A DNA stretch of 64,000 nt from Cordilura impudica (Eukaryota; Arthropoda; Insecta; Diptera; Scathophagidae), in contig OY821520.1 in the NCBI GenBank assembly GCA_963682025.1, positions 138,640,738 to 138,704,737 on the forward strand, given 5' to 3'. Shown here piece after piece: positions 23,730 through 35,200 of this stretch. How positions within the stretch are numbered: the stretch's first letter is position 1; each line of letters begins with the position of its first letter. The translations under genes and the position numbers were made by a program. The notes beneath the pieces are model-generated. The model saw nothing but the letters and a program-made list of their open reading frames with translations, searched no databases and was not told the DNA's origin.

Positions 23730-25309
23730 CATTGCGTTTACATCTAAACAAAATCTAGTATATACGAGATTTCGAGCACAATCTAGCTCATTTTTTTTAC
23801 TAGATTTCCCATACAAAACAAAATCTAGCTCGTTACTAGATTTTAGCAAAATCTCACAAAATCTTGTCAAACTTGAGCACTACCAAATGATACTACTGTT
23901 TTTTTTTTAACATTGTAGTAGAAAATTGCAACGCAGTGACTAATAAAATTGATATTTAAAAACTAAAACAAGCGCAAACAAGTTGAATAAAAAGGAAATA
24001 AAATATTAATTATTAATAAAAATGACGAATCTATAATAAAAAAAATATTTAGTAATTAAAAAGTTATAACGTTTTATTCTTATTAGCAGATTCCAGCGCT
24101 CGAAAATCGAGTGCAATTTCTAGGCAGCTTTATTTTTCAACTTATAGTGCGTTTACATCTGAGGAAAATCTAGTAGATTTTATTTGAAACCTATTTCAAA
24201 ATCTATAACTTTTACATCTAACTTTTTTGACATTTTGTGAGATTTTGATTCCACAACAATAAACAGCTGATTAAAATAAAACATATAAACTAGAAATACC
24301 AAAAATAAACAACATAATAGGAAAATGGAAAATTCTAAAAAGGAACACATTTTATAATTATATTATGCATCAAAAATGAAAAAAGCACAAGCTGAAATAG
24401 AACTTTTGCGAAAAAATCATCAATATTTGTTAAATGTATTGTTTGAACACAAAAACAAATGCATTTTGCACAATTATTATATAGCAGATGGGAATGGGCA
24501 CATATAAGTATAAAAAATTATAACTTTTAAATTACTAAATATTATTTTATTATAGACTCGTCATTTTTATTAATATTTAATATTTTATTTCCTTTTTATT
24601 CAACTTGTTTGCTTTTGTTTTTGTTTTTAAATGCCAATTTTTCAGTCACTGCGTTGTAATTTTCTACTACAATAATAAAAAAACATAGTAGTATAATTTG
24701 GTAGTGCCCAAGTTTGACAACATCTTGTGAGATTTTGCACAAATCTAGTAACGAGCTAGATTTTGTTTTGTATGGGAAATCTAGTAAAAATGAGCTAGAT
24801 TTCGCTCGAAATCTCGTATATACTAGATTTTTCTTAGATGTAAACGCACTATTAGCCAATTTACAAACCAACACTTTTATGGTTTATTATTGTTGTTAAT
24901 GAAGATAACAAACTCATTAACAAATTTAATAAAACACACATAGCATATGTATAATTTTATGTATGTGTTAGTAGCAACTTTTGAATGCTATTTACTCAAA
25001 ACAAAGGAAAAAATTTTAAAATCTGTAAATCTGCAAAACTGATAAAAATAAATACCTATCATATAATATACACAAAAAATCGCCTAGCCTATTAATATTA
25101 TAGATATGTGCTCATTCCGATCTGCTATGTAATAATTGTAAAAAATTGTATTTTTGGTATTTCTAGTTTGTATGTTTTATTTTAATCAGCTGTTTATTGT
25201 TGTGGAACCAAAATCTCGCAAAATGTAAAAAATTAGATGTAAACGGTATAGATATTGAAATATATTTCAACTAAAATCTACTAGATTTTTCTCAGATGTA
25301 AACGCACTA
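23730..25309. mobile_element. TTA-flanked non-autonomous DNA element carrying an inverted copy of itself
   Basis: The ends are TGCGTTTACATCTAAAC... and, reversed, TAGTGCGTTTACATCTGAG. Both sides are flanked by TTA (23727-23729 and 25310-25312). The empty site survives at about 28660 in the opposite arm (AATTTCTTTAAACTGAAT reversed), confirming a 3-bp duplication. TTA duplications suggest a PIF/Harbinger-type origin, but no transposase is present. Without the inner copy the element is about 870 bp. Confidence 0.7.
24145..24851. mobile_element. Inner copy of the same TTA element, opposite orientation
   Basis: It starts TAGTGCGTTTACATCTGAGG and ends TTCTTAGATGTAAACGCACT then A, with TTA at 24142-24144 and 24852-24854. 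Its right half is the inverted match of the outer element's left half (23730-24072) and its left half the inverted match of the outer right half (25085-25309). The only open stretch, about 43 codons from MKKAQAEIELL near 24376, is unassigned. Confidence 0.7.
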
Positions 25310-25790
25310 TTAAACTGAATAGATTTTGACTTAAAAATTTTAAATATTGATACATTCTGCTATTTGATTAGATATTCTAAGGCCCAATTCAGAGACGACT
25401 TTTGACGACGCGCTTTTTATACCCTCCACATGCCAGTGGCAGAGGGTATATATAGGTTTGTCATTCCGTTTGTAACGCATCGAAAAACTAATACCTGACC
25501 CCATAAAGTGTATATATTCTTGATCCTTATCACAGCTCGAGTCGATATAGCGATGTCCGTCTATCCGTCTCTCCGTCTGTCTGTTGAAATCACGCTCATT
25601 CACAAAAAAGCCATTTAACTGGATAAGGTTACAAAAATATCATTTGCCATAATTCCCAGCAGGTTGGTATTGAAAATGGGCTACATCTGGCATCATTGTG
25701 ATTAGATACGAACAAAATTATGTAGATATCTCTAAAAAAAAACATAAAACCCAGTGTGTTTGTTGGAACAGTTTTGTGGTTGAACATAAT

Positions 25791-25984
25791 GCGGCCTACA
25801 CACGAGGCAACCAGTTGAAGCAATGGTTGTATCAACAATGATACACACGTAGCAACGGTTGCCTCAATTAGCCAGAAATATCAAAAAGTTTTGATATTTT
25901 TCGTTGGTTGAGGCAACCGTTGCTACGTGTATATCATTGTTGATACAACCATTGCTTCAACTGGTTGCCTCGTGTGTAGGCCGC
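25791..25984. mobile_element. 194-bp fold-back MITE inside family B copy 1
   Basis: Almost the whole insert is one hairpin: GCGGCCTACACACGAGGCAA at the left and its exact complement at the right, arms about 95 bases with few mismatches, turning near 25887. It is flanked by ATAAT on both sides (25786-25790 and 25985-25989). The sister element at about 50812 keeps the empty site (GAACATAATAATTG), which fixes the insert boundaries. Confidence 0.85.
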
Positions 25985-26129
25985 ATAATAATTGTACAAC
26001 AACATAAAAAAATGCCACAAAAATAATATGCATATATATTAACAATACCAAGAACACAGATCATAGCTCATGTTAGTAGTATTGCCACATATTTTTTTTA
26101 TCGTTATCACGGTATAATAAAAAAAATCG

Positions 26130-26422
26130 CCAATATGAAAGAAAAAATGAAAATGAAAATGGAAAATGGAGAATGAAAAATAAAAATGAAAAATGGAAAA
26201 TGAAAACCGAAAAATGGAAAATGTAAAATAGAAAATGAAAAATAGAGAATAGAAAATGGAAAATGAAAAATGGAAAATGAAAAAAGAAAATTGAAAAATG
26301 AAAAATGGAGAATGAAAATTGAAAAATGAAAAATGAAAACTGAAAAATGGAAAATAGAAAATGGAAAATGAAAATTAAAAAAATGGAAAGTGGAAAATGG
26401 AAAACGAAAACTGAAATATGAA

Positions 26423-26453
<31 letters not shown>

Positions 26454-26555
26454 TGAAAAAGGGAAAATGGAAAATGAAAATTGAAAAATGGAAAATGGAA
26501 AATGAAAATTGAAAAATGGAAAGTGGAAAATGGAAAACGAAAATTGAAATATGAA

Positions 26556-26586
<31 letters not shown>

Positions 26587-26603
26587 TAAAAAAAGGAAAA
26601 TGG

Positions 26604-26634
<31 letters not shown>

Positions 26635-28000
26635 TGAAAAATGAAAATTGAAGAATGAAAAATGACTATGGAAAATGGAAATTGAAAAATTAAAAATTAA
26701 AAATGGAAAATGAAAATGAAAAATGGAAAATGAAAATTGAAAAATGAATATTAAAAAATGAAAAATGGAAAATGGAAAACGCAAAATGGAAAATGGAAAT
26801 GGAAAAAAAAATGGGAAATGGAAAATTGAAAAATGGAAAATGAAAATTGAAAAATGGAAAATGGACAATGAAAATTGAAAAACGGAAAATGAAAAATGGA
26901 AAATGGAAAACGAAAACTGGAAAATTAAAAATGGAAAATGAAAATTGAAAAATGGAAAATGAAAATTGAAAAATGAAAAATTGAAAATGGAAAATGAAAA
27001 TTTAAAAATGAAAATGGAAAATGGAAAATGAAAATTGAAAATTGAAATATGAAAAATGAAAAATGGAAAATGAAAAATGGCAAATGGAAATTGGAAAATT
27101 AAAAATTAAAAATGGAAAACGAAAATTGGAAAATGAAAAATTGAAAATGGAAAATGAAAATTTAAAAATGAAAATGAAAAATGGAAAATGAAAATTGAAA
27201 ATTGAAATATGAAAAATGAAAAATGGAAAATGGAAATTGAAAATTGAAAAATGGCAAATGGAAATTGAAAAATTAAAAATTAAAAATGGAAAACGAAAAT
27301 TGAAAAATCAAAAATGGAAAGTGGAAAATGAATAACGAAAATTAAAAAATGAAAGATGAAAAAATAAAAAATGAAAAATTTAAAATGGAAAATGAAATAT
27401 GAAAAATGGAATATGGAAAGTGGAAAATGAAAATTGAAAAATGGAACATGAAAAACTAAGATTGAAAAATGAGTAATGAAAGATGAAAAATGAATAACGA
27501 TAAATTAAAAATTAATAATTAAAGCTTAAAAATTAAAAATTTAAATTAAAAATTAAAAATTAGAAATTAAAAATTGAAAATTAAAAATAAAAAATTATAA
27601 ATTAAAATTTAAAAATTAAAATTAAAAATTAAAAACTTAAAATTAAAAATTAAAAATTAAAATTTAAAAATTAAAAACTAAAAATTAAAAATTAAAAATT
27701 AAAAATTAAAAATTAAAAATTAAAAATTAAAAATTAAAAATTAAAAATTAAAAATTAAAAATTAAAAATTAAAAATTAAAAATTAAAAATTAAAAATTAA
27801 AAATTAAAAATTAAAAATTAAAAATTAAAAATTAAAAATTAAAAATTAAAAATTAAAAATAAAAATCAGAAATTAGAAATTAAAAATAAAAATCAAAAAC
27901 TAAAAATTAAAAATTAGAAATTAAAAACTGAAAATTAAAAATTAGAAATTAAAAATTAAAAATAAAAAATTAAATATTAAAAGTTAAATATTAAAAGTTT
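26130..28000. repeat. Simple-sequence arrays inside family B copy 1
   Basis: First about 1.35 kb of degenerate purine repeats built from GGAAAATGAAAATTGAAAAA-like units, then about 0.5 kb of the heptamer TTAAAAA, nearly perfect between 27665 and 27860. The open frame read through it on the minus strand (FHFSIFIFHF) is an artefact. Confidence 0.9.
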
Positions 28001-28300
28001 AAATTTCTATATTTAGTTTCTTACATGTATTATTATGTATTTTTTTTTTTGTATCATATGTAATGCAGATAAAAATAAAAAATAATTCAGTTAAAAATAT
28101 TTTAAAATTAGCTTATTTTTAATAATAATACTTTTTAGCCAAGAATCATTTGAATTTTGGTATTCGGAATTAATGTTTCAGTATCGGCAAAAGTTTAAAA
28201 GTTGTAGCCCTACTCGACATTGGGTGAATATACAGTTTAAGACTCAGGTGGAGGTTATCAAAAAATTCGACACAGCCGAATTTAACACTCTTACTTGTTC

Positions 28301-28961
28301 TTAATTCTCTTTTGAAGCTGCTACCTAAAACCTATGTATTGCATTCATTGATTTTTAGTTTCATGTCTTGTTTTTAATCTGCTTTAGTTTATTTTTCGCA
28401 TTAAGAAAAATATATGAATTAATGTAAATTCAAATTATCTTTATTTTTCAATTCAATTTATTTATTTGTTAAATATTATTTACATTATTTCATTATAATA
28501 TTTAATCTTTTTACACATAATAATTTATCACAATTTTTCACACTATATACAAAAACCTATTTAATATTTAATTTATTAAGAGTAGAATCTTTAGAATGTC
28601 TAATCAAATAGCAGAACGAATCAATATTTAAAAGTATTAAGTTAAGACATATTCAGTTTAAAGAAATTATGCATAAATATTAAATAAAATAAATAAAAAT
28701 GTAAGCGATTCTTGATCTCACTGAAGTGGCCACTTCAAAGTGCGAAAAAGAATAAAATTTTAGAATTTTATTTTTGAATAAAATATCAATTTCAATTTAA
28801 ATGTTCTCAATTTACACAAAAATCATTCTTTTATATAATAAAAAAATTCTTAAAATAATATACATATATATTCTTTAAAGCATTTCCTATAAATTTTATC
28901 TTAAAGCAACATTTGTAGAAATGTTGATGGAAAAAAAATAAACATGTATATAAAAAAAACC
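28301..28961. other. AT-rich DNA, no gene seen
   Basis: Includes the right inverted arm described at 23625-28775. No other structure found. Confidence 0.5.
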
Positions 28962-29204
28962 TTAAGTCGGTGTCGGTTTCACTGCATACCAATGCACTTT
29001 GACCATCCACTTATTATATGGTCCTTGGCTAAATCTGTTGCTTGAAGTTGACGCAATTTTCGGGTAAACAAAACCCGGAGGAAGTTTTGTTTTGTCATCT
29101 TCTTGTTCGCAAGGAGCTTTCTTTTTGATGAAGATTTGGCCCCTCGGGCCATCGCTAAATTTGTATTCCTGTTTTAAGCTGAATTGTCTACCACGTGGGT
29201 TCAA
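28962..29204 (-). CDS. Possible terminal exon of an unrecognised gene
   Basis: An open frame of about 80 codons ending in TAA, with sequence unlike the AT-driven noise around it: balanced codons, RGQIFIKKKAPCEQEDD, KLPPGFVYPKIASTSS, and WMVKVHWYAVKPTPT at the end. There is no ATG at its start (the frame opens at TTG after an in-frame TGA). A usable acceptor is GTGGTAG just before ACAATTCAGC (about 29188). About 110 bases upstream, a short candidate exon (GAATCATCAAAAGGACAAGA...) ends at a GTATGA donor near 29308. I recognise no domain and cannot place the start. It could be a small secreted protein or a fragment of a longer gene. Confidence 0.35.
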   Translation of the reverse strand: MNPRGRQFSLKQEYKFSDGPRGQIFIKKKAPCEQEDDKTKLPPGFVYPKIASTSSNRFSQGPYNKWMVKVHWYAVKPTPT

Positions 29205-29319
29205 ATGAGATCAAGAACAGGCAATTGCAAAAACAAAAATATACACTTGTTTTTAATTTTAATTAGTCGTACTCTAAGCGAATTTGTTAATAATAAACCA
29301 TTTCATACCTTTCGATATT

Positions 29320-30367
29320 TCTTGTCCTTTTGATGATTCCTTGGTTAAGAAATAAAGAAATAAAGACTATATAAAAATGTTATAAAATTTTAGAGTATAA
29401 ATAATGCTAATAGCTGAAGTTAATACCTAAAAAATTAAACTACCTATGCCAACCAATGTTACATATATATCCACTATTAATTTTTTCTGTTAACGTAACA
29501 ATAATGGCTACGATTATTTTCAGATCTGGTATACATATAAAGCTAATAAATTCCGACATTTAACTATAATGTAAACGCAGATTTTTGGAATTATCTTTAA
29601 TGGAGTCACCCCATATTCCACAATACTCGAACTTATTATTATTTATTACTCAACATAAACATAAAACAAAAGCAATAGTAGAGTAGAATAGATTAAAAAT
29701 TAAAAATTTTGAAATAAAATTAAAATAAAAGTACATTAGTATCATGATTACCATCCCTGATATAATATGATAAAATTTTAAGGCTGGCAGCACCAAAAAA
29801 GTAATGGCTACTCGATTACCTTGCAACTATCTCGTCACTGTGCATCGTTTAGATAAATCTACAACAATACAGAGTAATTTCAGTCGTTTGCTGGGTACTC
29901 TAGTTTAATTTTATTTCTTTTGCGTGAAACAAAAAAAGGACTGTAATTAAAGTATCTAACAAACAAAAACCTATGCTAATTTTATAATTGGTGTTATAGT
30001 TAAGCATATCTGAATGAAAATTATATAATAAATTGCTTATAAATAAGTATAAATTAAAAATAAGCGAGCAAGTAAAAAGTGAATTTTATTCTTTATGGTG
30101 CAAAGTGCTTTATAGTACAAATAAGTGTTGGCGTTTAAACCTAATGGATAATAAAAACAAAATTATTTTGTATATAAACAAGTTGAAAATAAATTCCAAG
30201 CAAGAACTTGATAAATATTTTTTTAACATCTGTTGGTACTCATCAGAGTAGCGTATGTCAGGCATTCGACTCGTTTATAGTATAATATGAAATGATAATG
30301 TTAAAAAAATGAAATCTATTTTTATCGGAGAAGTACAAAAAACTGTTTGTAATAAATAATTAGGAAC
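29320..30367. other. AT-rich DNA, no gene seen
   Basis: Intergenic sequence between the uncertain exon at 28962-29204 and the fold-back element. The 72-codon frame at 30033-30251 is Lys/Asn/Tyr-rich and matches background composition. Confidence 0.45.
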
Positions 30368-31915
30368 AAGTCTACTTTAGGGGCAACTCTCCGATTTTTT
30401 TTTTTTTTTTTTTGGGGTAGGGGCTTTTGGGGTGATTCCAGGAAAATATTTTTTTTTCGTCGGTCGAGCCTATTTTCCGAGTTATGGACCTCCAAAGTTT
30501 TGACATGGACTTGTATATAACTCTGTTATTTACTATCGGATTTCACCAATATATACATCATTTGAAAGCTTATTTCAGTACCTTTCATTTGGTATTTTTA
30601 AATTTGAAATCCATTAACCCATTATGAACCTATTTCAAATTTTATATTTTTCCAATAGAGTTTTTTCTTAAAAACGGGATTATCTCGTAAACAGACATAT
30701 ATCATGTGTGGTTTTACGTTAACTGAATAAAAGCTGGGTCCAGTAGCTTCATTTTGATATATTTTTCGACCTCTTAACCCTTTCACGACCGGATATATTA
30801 GGGATTTTATGTACACTTTTTAGTTTTTGGAAAATATATGTTCCTATTTTTACGGTATTCCAAAAGTTTTATATTTTTTTAAATAATGGCTACACCTTTT
30901 TATTCATTGTCGAAAAATGTGGTAAGTTTTTAAATTAATTAAAGTAGAAATTTTTATGTTTGTTGTGTATACATATATATGCTTTTTGAGTGATCTCTTA
31001 TTAAAAAGTATAAAGTAAACATTTCGTAAAAGGGAAAATCAATAGTTTTCTTATTTTTATAATTAAGTATTAAAATCTGGCATCGCATACTAAAGTTTTT
31101 CTGCGTGGCGGCCTGCGGCCGCGCTTAAGGGTTTTCTCCTCCAGTAGGACGCGGCAGGTGGCTTCGCTGAATAAGGTTTTCCAGCGTACGTCACAAGAAT
31201 AAAAAAATTTATTTTCCCGGAAACACTAAAGTAAAGTATTGAAATCTGGCTTCGCATACTAAAGTTTTTCTGCGTGGCGGCCTGCGGCCGCGCTTAAGGG
31301 TTTTCTCCTCCAGTAGGACGCGGCAGGTGGCTTCGCTGAATAAAGTTTTCCAGCGTAAGTCACAAGAATAAAAAAGTGTCATTTCCCGGAAACACTAAAG
31401 TAAATCGCGCGATTTTTTATAAAAATTTTTCATAATATTCTGCAAATATATTTCTAATGGGTTAATTCCCATAAAAAATAATAGTATACCCGGTCCTGAA
31501 AGGGTTAAGAGATCAAAAAATATATGAAAATGAAGGTACTGAACCCAGCTTTTATTCAGTTAACGTAAAACTACACATGAAATATGTCTGTTTACGAGAT
31601 AATCCCGTTTTTAAGAAAAAACTCTATTGGAAAAATACAAAATTTGAAATAGGTTCATAATGGGTTGATGGATTTCAAATTTAAAGATACCAAATGAAAG
31701 GTACTGAAATAAGCTTTCAAATGATATATATATTGGTGAAATCCGATAGTAAATAACAGAGTTATATACAAGTCCATGTCAAAACTTTGGAGGCCCATAA
31801 CTCGGAAAATAGGCTCGACCGACGAAAAAAAAATATTTCCCTAGAACCACAATAAAATGTTTTATAAGTGGTGAGAATTTGGAACCGATCGGGGAGTTGC
31901 CCCTAAACTAGACTT
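30368..31915. mobile_element. Fold-back element with 430-bp inverted arms
   Basis: Left arm 30368-30797, right arm 31486-31915. The tips are AAGTCTACTTTAGGGGCAAC and, reversed, AAGTCTAGTTTAGGGGCAAC. The arms stay aligned throughout (for example TCGGTCGAGCCTATTTTCCG and CTTAACCCTTTCA near the inner ends) with scattered differences. The 688-bp loop carries a GC-rich direct repeat. There is no coding capacity. The element ends about 300 bases upstream of the proposed domeless start codon. Confidence 0.8.
31066..31403. repeat. Two-copy 169-bp direct repeat in the fold-back loop
   Basis: Copies at 31066-31234 and 31235-31403 differ at only a few bases. Each has a GC-rich centre (GGCGGCCTGCGGCCGCGC) that stands out in this AT-rich window, followed by TCCTCCAGTAGGACGCGGCA. 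Confidence 0.85.
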
Positions 31916-32212
31916 AAGCCAATAATTAGTTTGTTAACCTTTGTTCCACGTACTGCTTAATATTATAATTGAAGTTCTTTTAAGTTGTTTATTCTGTGTT
32001 TAATTTTGTGTTGTTATCGAAAGAGTCCTCACACCTGATAAATATATACTATATATGTATATGTACCCCGTTAGGAGGTATAACTTGCTAGCTGGCTGTG
32101 TCTAGCCCGGCGCGTGTATCTAGTTGTGGAGCATATAATAAATTTCTTAAAACCGTAGAGCCGAAAAACAAAACATTACTTTTACAATACGTTAACAACG
32201 ATTAATGCAGCA
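31916..32212 (+). promoter_or_regulatory. Probable domeless promoter and 5' UTR
   Basis: Position-based call. The stretch 32080-32130 is GC-richer than its surroundings (GCTAGCTGGCTGTGTCTAGC, then CCGGCGCGTG). A TATATATACTATATATG run lies near 32041. No transcription start can be fixed. Confidence 0.35.
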
Positions 32213-32216
32213 ATGA
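32205..32216 (+). promoter_or_regulatory. Short upstream ORF overlapping the domeless start
   Basis: ATG CAG CAA TGA: a three-codon frame whose stop overlaps the proposed start codons (ATGATG from 32213). Such an overlap could lower initiation or favour the second ATG. It depends on exon 1 being real. Confidence 0.35.
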
Positions 32217-32226
32217 TGAAGTCGGG
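32213..32226 (+). CDS. dome: dome coding exon 1 (14 nt), proposed
   Basis: ATG ATG AAG TCG GG then donor GTGAGT. The two leftover bases plus the first T of exon 2 make Gly, joining directly to SSPWLLLS. I found it by searching upstream for an ATG exon ending in the required phase 2. Distance to exon 2 is 16.4 kb, so transcript evidence is essential. Confidence 0.55.
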
Positions 32227-35200
32227 GTGAGTAACATTTGTTTATGTTATTGTTTTATTTCATTCTCTATGATTTTGTTGTTAAATTGATGATGCCATAG
32301 GTAATCCAATTTAACTTTAACCATATTTTGAAAGAGCTTATTTTGCTTCTTGCTGCCAATATATTTTCGAGGATAAAAATCTTTATTTTAAAAATTCGTT
32401 TTATCTTATAAAATGACAAAATATTATAGGTATTATTTTTTTTGCCTTTGGATATGATGCTATATTTATATGGGGACTAGGTCGAAATATGGATCGATCC
32501 TGATCGATATTAGGTAGTCAGTTTTTTTTGCAAAAAAAAAAAAAAAAATTAAAAATTTTTGTTTTTTGATAGATTTTAGGGAAGATAGGGAATAAACTTC
32601 ATATGGGGGCTATGACTAAGAATTGTCCTATAGGGTTTATTTTTGGAATACTGATAAACGGAAGTTATAAACATACACAAACCCAATTTGACAGAGATCT
32701 ATATAATAATTTGGAACTTATGGCAATATAAGTCGATCTTATTTGGGTAATTTGTATGGCGACCATCCTATAATAGCGTTCATCCTATGGTCGAAGGAAG
32801 CTTATATACAAAAGTTCATCAAAATATATTCATATTTGCGACCTGTAGTTTGATTTCAATGTTTACATAGACAACCAGACAGACGGACGGACGGACATCG
32901 CTAAATCGACCCAGAAAGTGATTCTGAGTATAATAAAAGATGGGTCTAGGTCATCTGTTCACAAAAAGTCACGTATAAACGTAGCAAAAATCTATTTTCA
33001 ACAGATTGGGACGTTCCGGTTACGTGACAGTTGAGTTCGTTAACTGCTCTAAATGCTCTTACCGAGCACCCATATAAGCAATCATTGTTTTTAAAAATAC
33101 ATCTTGGAAAATATTCTAATTACTGCTGTTCTTAAGAATTTCGTTAAGATTGTAAAATATATAATTTGCTGTATTTTTTACAGCAAATCCGAAATTTAAA
33201 TTTTTTTTGTAATTTAATTTACATTGTTATGAAAAAACAGATTTTTTTAAAGACATACAGTATCACAAGAATAAGCTTTTCATAGAGCAACAAAAATCGT
33301 TTACCTTAAAATTTATATATCTCTAGACAACAAACTGATTAACCTTTTTAATCATATGAATGAATGTTGAAAAATTTTTATTTTAATACTACGAAGAATC
33401 AAAAAATCGTCAGTAAAAAATTTGGCTTAAAAATCGTTAAAATTGGCAGCATGATTGATTGCGGGTGTTTTATGTTGTAGGTTGCTAAAAAACGCTCCAA
33501 CTCTGTTTTTAAGGCAATGTGATGCTTTTTGACTTTTTTTTTTATCGAGATAGTTCCAAATATTCTCGATAGTGTTATTGTCGGTACTCTGGGAAATTGA
33601 ATCCACGAATCAATAATTACGACTTCACATTATTCGCCTTAAAATTGGTTTCGTTGGTCTGGTAGAAGTGGTAGTTTGGTAGTTGTTACTTAGACTGTCT
33701 GGTGGGTGTAATAAAAACATATAATTTGAATCTAATGCCCTTTTTCTGCCCTTTTTAGAAAAGTGTAATTTTTTATATATTCTGAATTAAGAGCAACCTA
33801 GTTTTATACATCAATCGAAAGGTCTCAAAGTGCTGTGTTCATAAATGCAAAAAAATTGTATTATTATCCTCTTGGAAGTCATAGGGTGAAAATATTCAAA
33901 AAAGAAGAACAATGGGGAAATATTCTCACACTATGACCTGAAAGAAGTCAATGGCTGGAATTTTTTCTGATTTACGAGGACTCGACTTTGAGACCTTTCG
34001 ATTGATGTATAAGATAAGATTGCTCTTAATTCAGAATACATATATAAAAAATACACTATTCGAAAAAAGGCCAAAAAAGGGCGACACTTTTTGTCAGAAA
34101 AGAAAACGGCTTAAGGTAAATATAAGTCGATATAATAGAGGATATTTGTATGTGGCCTAGGTCTGTGCATGCACCGATTTGGATCCATACCCTTCATGAT
34201 ATGACCGGCAAAAGCTTATGTACAACTTTTCATCAAAATAAATTTATATTTGCGACCTGTAGTTTGATTACAAGTTTTTCATGGACACGCAGACATACGG
34301 ACGGAAGGACGGACATTGACTCTGAATCGATCGGCATAATAAAAGCGGATTTAGCTCAGAGTTTTATTGGGAATAATTAAAAAATAAAGAAGATATACTG
34401 AAATTGTTAACCTAAAAATTGTATCCAATTATGACCACAGCAAACTATTGGCATAGATATCGTTTTGTCGCTCTTACGTGTTTTTATACCCTCCACACAA
34501 CTGTTCAGAGGATATATATCAGTTTTTCATTCAGAAAAATGAATTTGCGACCCCCCATAAATTATATATGTTCTTGATCTTCTTGATTCGGCATAACCAA
34601 ATTTAACACTCTTGTTGAAAATAATGTTCGAAAAAAAGGTTTTTTTGCTTTTTAGTTTCTAAGAAACTAAGTAATAGTTACTTTTTTGGATGTGGGTGAT
34701 TCCTAGGTTAACTACCGGATTTCTAATTTAATCCTGCGCCAGAAAAATTTTTAGTGCTTTAAAAACTCCTCAAATTAATATGCCTCCTCCTCAAGTTAAT
34801 ATGTTAAAATATTTTTCTTTTGGAAATTAAAAAAATACTATTTGTTAAAAATAAAAAAAATAATTGTATGTAGCAATGTAGTGTTGTGTTTTGTTTATGT
34901 TTTTTTATTAGCTCTATATACATATTTTGACAATTCTAATATTTGTTGCTATATTTAACTCGAAACAAAAAATGGCTTCCACCGTTAAACCTAGGTTAAC
35001 TAATACTCTTTGTTAACTGACGGCACAAAAACTACACCTAATTCTTTATGCTGATGGTGTTGTTGTTTTTATTAATGTTGTTCAAGTTGTTGCTTTTGGT
35101 TTGCCTCTTGTTTGAACACATTTTGTGCCTATTTATTTTGTTTTTGGTTTGACCTCAGTTTATGATTTTTGTTTCGTTTTATACATGCTTTTCTATTTAT

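Larger units (their letters stand above)
25414..28300 (+). mobile_element. Helentron-like repeat, family B, copy 1, with expanded arrays
   Basis: Starts TTTTTATACCCTCCACATGC; the inverted counterpart near the end is AGGTGGAGGTTAT. The core CCATAAAGTGTATATATTCT, CTTGATCC, GAGTCGATATAGCGATGTCC closely resembles the conserved block of DINE-1 (Helentron-associated) elements. The 3' end has a small hairpin (ATTCGACACAGCCGAAT) and the tail CTCTTACTTGTT. Nearly 1.9 kb of the interior is simple-sequence array, so most of its length is expansion, not coding. Copy 2 is at 50448-53316. Confidence 0.82.
23625..28775. repeat. Pair of inverted arms flanking a Helentron-like element
   Basis: The left arm (23625-23729 continued at 25310-25385) and the right arm (about 28587-28775, reversed) match: GAAGTGG...GTGAGATCAA, ATCGCTTACATTTTTATTTA, and TGCTATTTGATTAGA with TTCTAA. 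The left arm is interrupted by the TTA-flanked element at 23730-25309; the right arm keeps the uninterrupted sequence. Family B copy 1 fills most of the loop. Confidence 0.6.

Noticed and set aside
26107..26868. 253-codon minus-strand open frame rich in Phe, His, Ile, Ser
   Set aside because: It is a read-through of the GGAAAATGAAAATT simple repeat inside a Helentron-like element; the repeat has few stops in that frame.
33951..34160. 69-codon frame MAGIFSDLRGLDFETFRL
   Set aside because: Lies in the arm of a hairpin MITE and runs into a Helentron-like fragment.
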